Assembly (NCBI GenBank): GCA_015680685.1
Contig: MNCI01016409.1
Location: 221,902-285,901 of the forward strand
Length of the DNA: 64,000 nt
Direction: 5' to 3'
Origin: Gnetum montanum
Taxonomy: Eukaryota > Streptophyta > Gnetopsida > Gnetales > Gnetaceae
The first letter of the stretch is position 1. Each line of letters opens with the position of its first letter. A program made the translations under genes and the position numbers. Below are positions 23,226 to 33,872 of this stretch, one piece after another. The notes under the pieces were generated by a model. It searched no databases. It was not told the origin of the DNA and saw nothing but the letters and a program-made list of their open reading frames with translations.

Positions 23226-24361
23226 AAACCATTTTTTCAAACTTTGTTGTGATTTCCTTGCATGCTCTCTACACCCCCATCAATGTAGATTGGACCCCAT
23301 AATCGGCTCCCCTAGGACCTCACGTAGCAACCCAAATTGCACTTCTCTTCATTAATTTTTCTAAGTCTCTAATCTCTGAGTGTAGAGAGCGTAGTTAGTG
23401 GAGAGGATAGTTAGATCTTAGCATAGAGAGCATAGTCTCCATAGTTAGTCATTTTTTCACAGTTTCAACACTTAGTCATTTTTCTCCAGTTTCCTAGATT
23501 TAGCCATTTTATTGCTATTTTCAGACTTAGACATTTTTGTAAATAGCAACCTACAGCTTTCCCTTTTACAACTTGATCTACAAACATGAGTCCAAATCAG
23601 CCTTTGATGTTAGTGTCTAACACACTTGAAACCTTCATCATCCACCCAGAGTGTGCCTCGCTCAACAATGAACAATGCAACTTCCTCTATGCAAAGATCC
23701 AAGAAAGGTTACCTATAGATCATCTTGACATGGAGGCAAAATGGAACTTCGAACTAATCCACCAGGATGAATGAGAGTACATCCCCTACTTGTTCAACAT
23801 CATCCCTCTCACAAAGTCCCACCACCAATTATTGTCTCAGCTCATTTGAGCAAATGAGCATGACATAGGAACAAACTATGAGAAAGCCTTACAGGATGAA
23901 GAAGATGAGTTCGAAGCTCACTTTGAACACAAGAACCCCTTCCACACTTTCTTCCAAAAATCATTCCCCAATCTGGACCCTCCTCAATTCCATTCACCTG
24001 TCCTCCTCAAGATAGTTATAACACCAACAACAGCTTTCCACTTCATCAAGCTTAGGTTGATGCTTATAGTGGCAATGCATCAAACACAATACATGTAATA
24101 TGATGCAACAACCCCATTTAACTTGCCCTTCATGGCACAATCTCAACCTACTAGCCATCTTTGCCAAAAATAACCATCATGTTAGCTCAACCATACGTTC
24201 ACACAAGGGCTATCTCCAAGCCACAAATGACACAAGCAACCTGTCTCCCACCTGCTTCACTAGCGGCCTTGGCGTCAATCCAACCCATGCATGCATGGCT
24301 TGCTCCAGTCACCACGCCCATAGCACAACCAACAATTCTAGACCTCAGCCAACAATCTGAT
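23226..24361 (+). pseudogene. B' leader and gag N-terminal part, truncated
   Basis: After about 360 bp of leader, a frame opens at 23586 (MSPNQPLMLVSNTLETF). It holds NFLYAKIQERLPIDHLD, which parallels NFLYAKLATNLPMYPQEL in the B gag (about 56870-56920). A Pro/His/Ser/Thr-rich stretch follows (24100-24350), as in B. The B' sequence ends at about 24361, where minus-strand A4 gag begins. The rest of B' and its 3' LTR are gone, with no target duplicate, so a deletion removed both B' and A4 sequence. Confidence 0.65.
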
Positions 24362-25845
24362 CAAAGACCATCTATGATATGGAAAAGTTTATCTTGTTAA
24401 GAATAACCATAGCCATGACATCTATGCAATAGAGAATAGTATCGATCCATGGTGGCATCCAAGGGTTCATATGTCCCTTGTTTTCATCCTTGGTTCTACC
24501 TCCTCAAGTCAGATACTTAGGTGTATGTCTGATATTTGTCATTAAATAGTTCAAACATTATACTCCACTATTTGATGGATTCCAGTTTTAAGGATCAGTA
24601 CCAACTTTCTACTTTTTTCATGAGTATCCTGGGAAACAACTTAAGCTTTTGCTAGTCATTTTCTATATTTTGCAAGGCACCAGCATCATGTAAAGGCTGA
24701 ATATGGTTCTACAAATCTTAGTTATATCCCCTTTTGAAACTAGAAATATTGTTCATTTCTAGCCTCTTGATTTGACTATTCTTCATGTGCCTCGTAGGAA
24801 TTCTTACTACCTCTACAATGTTTAGCATGCTCTAGGTAGCATGCAAAGGCTCATAGAGCCCATGATTTTGGTGCCTATGATGCCCTCTACTACCCCTTCA
24901 TTGATGGCAATGGCCCTCTCTTGAATGCTCATGCCCTAAGTCTTGACTTGCTCGACGGTCCCTATGACCATCTCGATCTTGTCAATCACCTCCATCATGG
25001 TCATGCCCCTACGACTGCATTTAGAGCTAGAAGATGAAGATGATGATGATGAAGGTGAAGAGGAAGGAGAACTAGCACCATCATGGTGCCTACCACCCCC
25101 TCTTCAATGGTTTCAGTCATGATCACGATCATGTGTCTTACCTGCATCCCTACCATGACTCTCCTCCTTGAATCCCCCTTTGTCATTGGATATGTTCTTA
25201 CCAGAACTAGGATTATAGATTGTGTACTACAAGTTCTAGTTTTGACCTCCTTCACTGAAGTCAAAGATAGGAGTTCTTTGAATGGAAAACCCCTAGAGAA
25301 GGGTTCTCCACCATCTCTTTGGTACATCAGGAATGGGAAATCATTAGACCACTTCCCCTTCACAAATTCATAATGCTTCTCTAGCCATCGATTCCTTAGA
25401 CATTGTGCATCTATGGGATGATAATCCCTCGTGTCACTATCCTACACAACATACTTAGCATGAATCCCTTGGATGCCCAACTACATAAGAGTTTGCTGGA
25501 GCATCACAGGAATGGATTGATCAAGTGACAACACAATGTTGCCCTCCATGTCTCATCACAACAGTAGTTCATCCTGGTGTAGGATGAAGGTGAAATTGGT
25601 TACATACTCATCAAGATGAGCATATACCAGTTGGTATTTTTGGGAAACCTACTAATTTATTCCATCAGACTTTGGCAAAGAATCACTTCTATGAAAATAA
25701 GACATCTTGTGTTAGAAAATAAGAAATGCAATGTGCTTCTTAAAATTGTTGTAGTTATTTTAATGTATGATATGACTTTAGTATTCGTTCCAATGATCTT
25801 GAATAATTTTTTACTAATCCCTAGATGGCGCACATAATAAGTAAA
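24362..25845 (-). pseudogene. A4 gag (N-terminal two thirds, decayed)
   Basis: The minus-strand frame carries the same blocks as A1, A2 and A5. These are YTHLDEYVTNFTF near 25615, a WRAIL-type block, a Ser/His/Asp-rich tract around 25110-25020 and MNNISSFKRGYN near 24755-24720. QNIENDWQKLKLF is near 24690-24640, and LDATMDRYYSLLHRCHGYGYS near 24460-24400. The sequence breaks at 24361, in the block that reads IIDGL. Many stops are present. Neighbours are PBS 25846-25865 and LTR 25867-26735. Confidence 0.75.
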
Positions 25846-25865
25846 GATCCCTAGTAATAGTGCCA
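25846..25865 (-). other. A4 primer-binding site
   Basis: The reverse complement reads TGGCACTATTACTAGGGATC, a decayed tRNA-Asp-type PBS next to the 5' LTR edge. Confidence 0.75.
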
Positions 25866-25866
25866 A

Positions 25867-26735
25867 CGATGAGTGGTGAGGTACCCTTACACCCAACCAT
25901 ATGAATCAAAAGTGTTCACACACAATCTGGTCGAATTTCAAAGACCTTAAGTTCCTAAGTACATAGGTTCCAGGACATGAAATCTAATTGTTATGATCAT
26001 TGACTTCCCAACTACACTTGTGGAGCTTAGTTGTATAGTTAAGTGTAATTTAGGCCCATGATTTTTATTATTTTATATTTTATTTGTCTACAATTAACAA
26101 GAAGTTAAAACTTAATTTATGAACCACTTTAACTAGTCTACTTGTTGATTAATAACTAACTACCCTAACATAAGTATTCGGTCCCACTTTTTGTGCACAT
26201 CCTGAACACGTATAACACTACTGCGTTACCAAATGTTAAGCATTACTAGGATTACCAAGAGTCATACACATGCTTGAAGTGGTCATACGTATGTGCTTAA
26301 TTAACTACTATTTAATCTAGCTAGCTTACTTTAGCTTAATTACTTGGAAGTATTAAATGAAATTGCATAAAACATTAAATGCATCAATAAAATATTTAAT
26401 CTAGCCAAGTTGTTGCAAGGTTTGATTAGAAAGCTCATCTTTATTTTCAGACACACTACTGCACTTATCTACAATAGTGCTCGAATAAAGATCCATACAT
26501 TTAATAACTTCTACTGTGGCCACTTAGGAAAATATTCTAACTCTGGAGAAACGAAACTATAAGAGCTCTACTATGCTATGAAAAACACTTCTCCAAACCA
26601 TGTACCCAAGTGCTATATTGATAGGCCAACACACACCCTGTGATATCGAATATCTAACATCATATCTTGGGACCCAATATCACATATCTGATATCAGGGC
26701 TTTGATATTAAAACCAAGCAAAATATGGTTCATCA
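25867..26735 (-). mobile_element. A4 5' LTR
   Basis: CGATGAGTGGTGAGG (first T changed to C) to TATGGTTCATCA, 869 bp. It aligns along its length with 16344-17251. The U3 words near 26640-26710 are GATATCGAATATC-like, similar but not identical to those of the 3' LTR. Confidence 0.9.
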
Positions 26736-26800
26736 CTATCCTAAGGATTAATTAGTGATCATCTATGTCATTGCAGATGACACTAAAATGTGGTCCACAA
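26736..26800 (+). pseudogene. A6: end of spacer, splice acceptor and ORF3 start, cut off
   Basis: After the CTATC duplicate, TCATTGCAG and ATG at 26778 reproduce the ORF3 start. AGATGACACTAAAATGTGGTCCAC compares with AGATGATACCAAAATAAGGACCAC in A7. Within about 25 bases the sequence turns into minus-strand ORF3 of A7, so the A6 ORF3 is lost here. Confidence 0.55.
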
Positions 26801-27360
26801 GAGGGAGGATATCTTTTCCAGCTTTTCCCTAGTATTAGGCAATTCAAGAGCTTCCATTGTGGCCTCAACTGGATAGAATATGTTGATGTCTTTGATTTTC
26901 ATCATGGCATCTCCTTGATGGTTATTTAAGAAGAAATAGGTCTCTCTCATGTACCATTATCCACTAGAGGAAATAGAAGGTCCTAGTATAGTCTCTTGCA
27001 ACTAATTCTTGACCTTCTCTAGTTCTAATGCAAGGAAGGACCCAAACTTTAGTTCTTGAAGGATTAAGCAAGGATCTCTAGGTAGGCCTCGATGAGTGTG
27101 ACCTCTAAGTTGGGCCTAGGTCTTGGAACTTCATCCTACCTATATTACCTTGTTTCTATTGTGGGAGTCTAATGAGTAGATTTCACCTCAAGATCTTTAC
27201 ACAAGGGCTTGGTAGGATGAGTTACCTTCAGAACTTGCTCTTGGGGTTGTTGTCATTATCATTATTGTTCTAGTTATCCTCTTCTTTCTCAATGTTCTTT
27301 CTCCCTAGGCTATGATGATCCTCCTACATGTGGTCCTTATTTTGGTATCATCTACAATCA
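26801..27360 (-). pseudogene. A7: ORF3 5' fragment in inverted orientation, with splice acceptor
   Basis: On the minus strand, TTATGATTGTAG (27352-27363) precedes ATG at 27351-27349, the ORF3 start seen in A3 and A5. Recognisable blocks are PRPNLEVTLIEAYLEI (about 27125-27080; A5 has PRLEVTLT-AYLDII) and VEATMEALELPNTREKLEKI (about 26855-26800; A5 LAEAIAQALGLPDTITQLAKL, A3 IKAIAEVLNLPNIG). CTAAT upstream at about 27376-27380 may be the branch point. The fragment ends head-on against the plus-strand A6 ORF3 start near 26790. Stops are frequent. Confidence 0.6.
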
Positions 27361-27647
27361 TAAAAATAATCCTCTATTAGTCATTTTGATTTAATCATTT
27401 TATGGGTATCTTTAAATCATTTTCTTGGGTTAGGTTTAGTAGAAAATTTTGAAATTTTATCATTAGGCCCTTTTAGTGATTGTAGGTATATAGAATATTT
27501 TATTATTATTTTATTTCTGCTTCAAAGGAGATAAATTGTTGGCATTAATTCTTAGGATCATTATTTTAATATTATTTTAATTCTTAATCTACAAGGTGTT
27601 AAAAAATGTTTGTCAAAGTCTAGAGTTGATGCCCCCACAATGGTAAG
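27361..27647 (-). other. A7 spacer remnant
   Basis: AT-rich noncoding DNA (ATTTTAT-type runs) upstream of the A7 ORF3 on the minus strand, ending where the C LTR appears to start. Nothing else is seen. Confidence 0.45.
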
Positions 27648-29128
27648 TGTTGGACCTAGAAAATACGATTATTGGAATGAAAACCAGAATATCCTAGGCA
27701 CTGGAATAATTTTAGCCTCAAATCCCAAGGGCCTCCAAAAATGAGATTTAATGCATCCTAGATGATCTAGCCAATCACCTAGGGACTTACGAAAGTATTA
27801 AATGGAAAAAAACATGTAAATGAAAATGGAGTTGCAAATCAACAATCGAAAAAAACACAAAAATGAAAACATGAATTCAAATATGCACAAGAATGAACTA
27901 TGACTTTATTAAAATGGAAAATAAAGTAGCTAGTTCAAAAAAGTATAAATTTTGTGCTAGATGCACAAGAAGTTTCTTGAAGGAGCTTGAAGTCCATTGG
28001 AGCTGGCAAGCTATGTTCTACATCTACTTCATGATCTGGATTCTTCCTGACTCCAGTTTTTAGCAACTCCGCACTAGTTTCCATTGGAATCAACAATTAT
28101 GGCCATGAATTGGTGTTCCACCTTTAGTGTAATGGTATTACGTAGGAGTCTCTATGCCTAGTGTAGGTACCAATTTTGCTTAAAGTGGTTGTAAGGCTCA
28201 CTTGGTTACAAAATTCTTTTAGGCTATGGAAAATGCTCAAAGTTGGAAACCAAGTTATGCTATTGTTTTAACCAAGTTGTGGAACCGGAATAATGTGTCT
28301 ACGTTTGGGTTTTATAAGTGTGGAATTTCTATTCTTCGGACCTACACATCATTATCATGATTACTGATACATTGATGTCTATTTGCAGGTTACAATAGTT
28401 ACAATTCTCTTTGTAGTTACCATTTATAGTAAGTTTGAGATACATCATAGCCACCAAAGCCCATCCATTTACTATAAATAGTAAATGGACTTTTGTGACT
28501 ACACTAACATTATCCCAACTACAATAGCCTTGGTGGACTATGCTAAAGTTGTTGGAAAATGCTGAAAATTGTGGAAAATGCAGAAAATGTTGGAAATCGT
28601 CAGAAACTGTTGTCTACAATGGTCATGCTACAATTGTTGAAGACTTAGGGTGACTACACTGGCAAATATTGGGAAAATGGAAATGGAAATAGAAAATGTC
28701 ACCAAAATGGAAATTGCTACCAATTCCAAAATGGAAAATTCCAACAATTCTGACACTACATCTTCGTTAGGTTTTGGTGGTGACTATGTTGGGTTGAAAA
28801 TGGAAAATCCCATCAATTCCATCTATAATGGGGAATAAATGATACTAGCATAGTTGAGGCTATACCTCTACAAAAACCCATAAAAATACTACTTTTTGTC
28901 ATTTTCAAGGCATTTTCAGCCTTTCAAAGCCTAAATTTAAACATCAGGTAATTTTTTCCACTTGGGAATGAGGCAATAGCAACTTCTAGGGCATTTTTGA
29001 GCCTCAAAAGCCAAAGTATGAAAGATTATAGCTCATGGACTACAAATCTTACATTTACAATAAAATATTACCTCAAGTTGGGAAATGAAGGTTTCAATTT
29101 GGTAACATGAATTTCTGGTAGTGTTTCA
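27648..29128 (-). mobile_element. C element: 3' LTR (Tat-like)
   Basis: Read on the minus strand it begins TGAAACACTACCAGAAATTC at 29128, matching the B and B' LTR starts, and is preceded by a polypurine tract. The inner end (TG on the plus strand) is placed at 27648 (TGTTGGACC) with low certainty. It contains TATAAATGG on the minus strand at about 28425-28435, a 24-bp palindrome at 28465-28488 and GGAAAATG-rich simple sequence (28555-28810). GACTACACT/CATAGT words (28495-28860) recall the hairpin words of B'. Length is about 1.48 kb. Confidence 0.6.
28465..28488. repeat. Palindrome CCATTTACTA-TAAA-TAGTAAATGG
   Basis: Ten-base perfect arms around a four-base loop, in the U3 part of the C LTR. 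A partial copy TTTATAGTAA lies about 40 bases to the left. Confidence 0.9.
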
Positions 29129-30134
29129 TTAGCCCCTCTTTGTTGATGTTTGGAGGATTGACATGAGAGATATCAACAAAGAATACAAAACACCACTGTA
29201 GGTCCACCATCAACGTTCCCTCTCCATGCTTGATCCAGTAGGATCAAACCATTCCAAAGAGTGCTTGTGATGATTGGATAAGGTTATGGTAAGGGTTATC
29301 TTTGGCTATATGGAAATGGTCATGAGGGTTAACAATGAACATCATATGTTGTCATCAAGGTTACATTCATGGCAATGACATGTTGATCAATCAATGTGGT
29401 CTTGGCACATTGTCTTTTGAAGTGTTGGTCACTTAGTAATGCATTTGAGGAACCAACACCTCACTCCAAGGTTTTCTTGGCCATTAGGCTCCTCTCTTTG
29501 CATGTTTGGAGCCATCAATTTATCTTTTGGTTTGTATTAACCATTTAACTTCTTGGTGATTTACTTCCCTTTTTGTGAAGTGAAACCTTCATTGAGTTTC
29601 ATTACCAAGGTCAGTTTTGATATGGTTTTCCCATCAAATGAGGTGTATCACACTTAATGGACTTAATGGTAGAGCATGACTAAGGGATGTCATATTACCA
29701 TAATGCATGAACATTGAACATAGGTCATCATTCTCACTTAGTATGAGGAAGGTTATAATCATGCTACAGGGTTTGGCTCAAGGAATGGTATTGAGAATGA
29801 GGTGAGATAAGCACTCTTGGTACAGTGGGACAAACTCACTAAATCTTACACATCAAGATCACATAGTAACTTGCTTCCATAATGAGTTGCACCTTCATGA
29901 TGACTCTAGGCTTCATCCTATAAAAACAACTCCAAGAGAACAAGAAAATCAAACCAAGCAATCATGTTATTAAAATACAATGCATAAGGCCATATAGAAT
30001 GATTAGTAACCCAAGCTACCATAGGTCACCAGTGTTACAAATTTCCACAATTCATTTATTGTGCAAAAAGAGGTAAAGAAAAGAATGCTAGCTTGCTTGT
30101 TATTGGTTATCAAGGTTGTTGATGTCAGTTGTTA
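29129..30134 (-). other. C element: polypurine tract and post-integrase spacer
   Basis: The minus strand reads CAAAGAGGGGCTAA (29129-29142) immediately before the LTR start, a good polypurine tract. The remaining 990 bp up to the integrase stop are noncoding. I found no extra ORF on either strand, unlike in B. Confidence 0.65.
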
Positions 30135-33100
30135 GTTCTTATAGGCTACATGTAGTAAGGCTTTAGATAGGAATGATTGACCAAATTGGCCAACTCATTC
30201 TTGTTCATGTTCACTATTCTAAAGGCTCCATTCCTATAGGCCTTAATGATTAAGAATGGTCCTTCCCAAATGACTAAGAATTCATCCGCATGCTCGTGAA
30301 TGGCCTTGAGGACTAGGTCCTCTTCCTTGACCTTGTGTTTTTTAACATCATGGTGGTGTTGTCATTTTCACCTCTCTTGGTATCACTCAACATGAACAAG
30401 TGTTCATAAATTTTTCTCCTCCACTGAGTCTAGGTCCATTGTACATAGCTCCTTGTATTATTCATCATTGATGAAGTCTGATAGCACTACTCAAAGTAAT
30501 GGCACCTAAAATTTAAGAGGTAAAATAGCTTAAGAACCATAAACCAGGCTATATGGGGTTACACCAGTTGCGGTTCGACAAGCCCAAAGGGCATGAACAA
30601 GCCACTCATGTCACTTGCATTTAGTATTTTTTTAAAATCTTCTTGAGCAAGCTTGTGATGGTATTATTACTTGCTTTAGCTTATTCATTATCTTCAGGGT
30701 AGTATCGTGATGAGAAGGAATACTTAATGCCTAGATCGTAACAAAATTTTTTCATTTGTTAGCTACTAAACTATGGTCCATTTTTTGTGACTATGATCAT
30801 AGGTATACCAAATCCAATATGAATTTATAGACTTGTTCAGATATCATCTTCCTTAGGGGAATAGCATTAACCCACTTTGTAAAGTATTTAGTTGCAATGA
30901 TGATAACGCTATGCCCTACAAAATATTTAGGTGTTATAGGTCCAATGATATCCAACCCCCATAGTTGAAATGACCAAGTTATCTGAGTGGTATATAACTT
31001 AGTTGGTGGTATGTGTATATGTTTGCTATGCCATTGATAATATGGGCAACTTACTAAACACATTTGGCATCACAATGAGGGCTAGCATTGTAATGGCATC
31101 AACTATGATGTTCTCGGTTCGAGGTACATGTTAGATATCAATGTCTATAAATTGTTGTATCATTTTCTTACCTAGGTCATAATAAGGTTGCAAATGTTTG
31201 GCTTTACCTGCATAAACCTCAGTTACTTGGTTCACCACAAGTTGTGAGTTACCTTTTATTATTAAGCATTTTATTCCTTATTCATGAGCTACCATCATTC
31301 CGCTGATCAAAACTTCATACTCTACCACATTGTTGGTACATGGAAACTCAAAACAATAGGTGAAGTATTAAATTCCACCATATGTAAAGGTTATGATGGC
31401 AGTGGCACTAGCCCCATGGCTGGTTGAAGCTTCATCAAACCACCTCATAGCCCTTAGGCACATTGCTAATAATGTTGATGTGTTAATCAGGAAATTCTAG
31501 GTCTATGGCTACATGGTCTTCTACCAGTGAAATAGTAAGTTGTGTGGCTATAGCTTGACCCTTCATTGAGGCTTGGTAGATGTAATGAAGGTCAAACTCT
31601 ATGATTATGGCTTTCAGACTACTCTTGTAAATTTTGGTTGTGATGGCTCTAAGAACATTGTCTTTGCAAATGACATTGACCTCACTCCTAAAGAGGTAGT
31701 GTCTCCACTTCTTCAATGAGAAGACTAGGGCTAGAAAATAATTTTCTCCTTTAATGTATCAAGTTTCATGGGCAAATAATGCATGGCTTAAGTAGTATAC
31801 AGGTAACTTTACTCCATCATCTCACTTCTGATAGAGTAGAGAGGCAACAGATGCATTAGATATAGCAAGGTAGATGTAGAAAGGCTTATCCTCTTGCAAA
31901 GGATAGATTTTCGGTAGTTGTGCCAACTCTTTATTAAGGTTTTCAAAGGCTTCTTGGCATTGACCTATCCACTCATAGTGAACTTCTTTCTTAAGCAAGT
32001 GTTGCATGGATTGTAACTTATCCATAAGCCTAGTGATAAACCTACAAATAAATTGTAATCTACCTTGTGATCCCTAAAGCTCCTTAAGATTAGTAGGTGC
32101 TACCAAGCTTGATATGGCCTTAAACTTATCAAGATTGACATGTATTGATGCTTTTAATACTATAAAACCAAGCATCTTACCAGTTTTGATGCAAAGATGC
32201 ACTTTCTCTTATTAAACCTAGGTTCATACTTGAGACATTTTTTTAACGCAAGGTCAAGGTCATGTGTATGGTCATTAGCTACTTTGGACTTCATGGCTAT
32301 ATCATCTACATAATCATTGAGCAAACCTAGCATATAATTACTAAAGATATACATCATAGCTCTTTGGTAGGTTGCTCCTAGATTCTTTAGGCCAAAGGGC
32401 ATCATGGTATAAAAAAATGTATCCTAAGGGGTTATCAAGGTCACATAGAGTTGATGTTATAGGTTAATTCTAATCTAGTTGTATCTCAAAAACCCATCCA
32501 TGAAGGATAATAAGGCATGTCTAGCTGTAATATTGATAAGTTGATCAATACTAGGTAAAGGAGAATCATCTTTGATAGTTGCCTTATTTAAGTCTTGAAA
32601 ATCGATGCAAATATGGATACTCCCATTCTTAGGGACTACAACTCTCTTGGATACCCATTTTGTGTAATTGACAACTCTGATGAAACTAGCTTGGTATAGC
32701 TTTGTGATTTCATCATGAACAACCAAGGCCAAATTAGGTATAATCTTGCAAACCTTCTACTTAACTGATCTAATGTTAGGATCAAGTATGATGTTGTGTT
32801 GCACTAAACGTGGGTCAACACATGGAATATCTTCATATGATCAAGAAAAGGCCTTAATGTTGTCTTGTAGGACCTCAGTGATGTCTTGAGCCTATTGAGG
32901 TTACAGTGAGGAACTTAAGTTTAGGGTTTTCTCCTCACCACTATGTGTTGTGATAGGAACCTCAACTAGATAGTCTATAGTAATGTTATCAACTTCGAGG
33001 TTAACGGTTTTGACTAGATTTTCAAGCCATTCTAGAGTATTCTCTACAGAAGTTATGTAATTGATAAGACTCTCAAGCTTAAGATCTAGGCAATTAGGAT

Positions 33101-33150
33101 CAATACACCATTCAACATCACAATGATGCCTGCTTAGGTTCAATGGTAAA
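30135..33150 (-). pseudogene. C pol: RT, RNase H, extra RNase H, integrase (Tat order)
   Basis: Minus-strand domain order: a pre-RT segment (33143-32830); RT with GSIHICIDFQDLNKATIKDDSPLPSI (about 32625-32550), MMPFGLKNLGATYQRAM (about 32405-32360) and the catalytic YVDDIAMKS (about 32305-32280); then the RT connection and normal RNase H (about 32060-31480). An extra RNase H follows (31460-31085). The integrase core has FQLWGLDIIGPITP (about 30970-30930) and IIIATKYFTKWVNAIPLRK (about 30905-30855). The C-terminal block IWEGPFLIIKAYRNGAFRI is near 30245-30190, with a stop near 30135. RT-RH-aRH-INT is the established Tat-lineage order. No protease or gag is found upstream, where noncoding repeats begin at 33150. 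Stops and frameshifts are numerous. Confidence 0.8.
31085..31460 (-). pseudogene. C extra (archaeal-type) RNase H domain
   Basis: Located between the gypsy RNase H and the integrase. Visible blocks on the minus strand are WFDEAS (active-site D kept; DGAS changed to DEAS), CTNNVVEYEVLISGMMVAHE (catalytic E in VEYE), IKGNSQLVVNQV (GDS changed to GNS, so one catalytic D is lost) and HVPRTENIIVDAITMLA (last D in VDA). The family degrades RNA in RNA/DNA hybrids during reverse transcription. Here it is dead. Confidence 0.75.
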
Positions 33151-33872
33151 CTAATTTGCTTCTAGGTGTTCATACTCCAATCCTATAGATCAACCATAAG
33201 CGCTTTAAGTGGAACCTAGGTAAAAATGAGTAAATGATGCTAAAATGATGTAAAATACATTAGTAAATTTGCAAACATATGCTATTCCAATGTCATACAA
33301 AATGCAAACAAGGTCAACCAAGGCTATGGGATGTAGGTGAAAACAAATAAGATGGAATAAAGGCTAACCAAATTCAAATAAGGTTAAAACAAGTTGAAAC
33401 ACCATAACAATATGGAAAACAAGGTCAAATATGATCAATTGAGGTTCCACTTTTTCCAATTTAAGGCCTTGGTAGGCCATGGTTACATGGTATCAAATGA
33501 TGATCAAAGATGGTCAAACCCCACCACTTAACACTAATCAAAGGCTAAACAAGGGTCAAAAGATGCCATACTAAAAAAAATAAGGTAGGTATGATGAAAT
33601 TAAAGTGATGCAGAAGCTACATAAGGTCAACTAATGGTAATAGATATCAACAATGCATAACAAGGACAAAACATCATGAAACAAGGTCAAGTCTATCAAA
33701 GTGGAATACATGTGGTGAAACATTATCAATATTGGTCAAAAAAGGTTAGATCTTGCTAGTTTTAGGCCTTAGCAGACCATGGTATGAGGTTGTAGGGTTG
33801 CCAGGGAAGTTTGGGCACATGAGGGAATCATTTTGGGGCTATTTTTGAGGCAAAATTGACATATTTCTTTGA
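33151..33872. other. Repeat-rich noncoding stretch (AAGGTCAA words)
   Basis: No ORF has support. The word AAGGTCAA and variants recur about a dozen times. A longer block (AGGCCTT-G-AG-CCATGGT) occurs at about 33460-33490 and again at about 33765-33795, suggesting a roughly 300-bp duplication. It may be untranslated leader of C or part of the neighbouring repeat. Confidence 0.5.

Larger units (their letters stand above)
16344..26735 (-). mobile_element. A4: two-LTR Athila-like element, 10.4 kb, inserted in A6
   Basis: Two LTRs in the same orientation (16344-17251 and 25867-26735) flank minus-strand gag and pol. Flanks are CTATG (16339-16343) and CTATC (26736-26740), a target duplication with one mismatch. 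Internal order on the minus strand is PBS, gag, a gap caused by the B' insertion and deletion, the RT remnant, RH, INT, spacer and 3' LTR. ORF3 is absent (see 17252-19196). The two LTRs differ at many sites and in their U3 words, so the insertion is old. Confidence 0.85.

Noticed and set aside
28650-28838. 62-codon ORF rich in KMEN
   Set aside because: A translation of GGAAAATG simple sequence in the C LTR.
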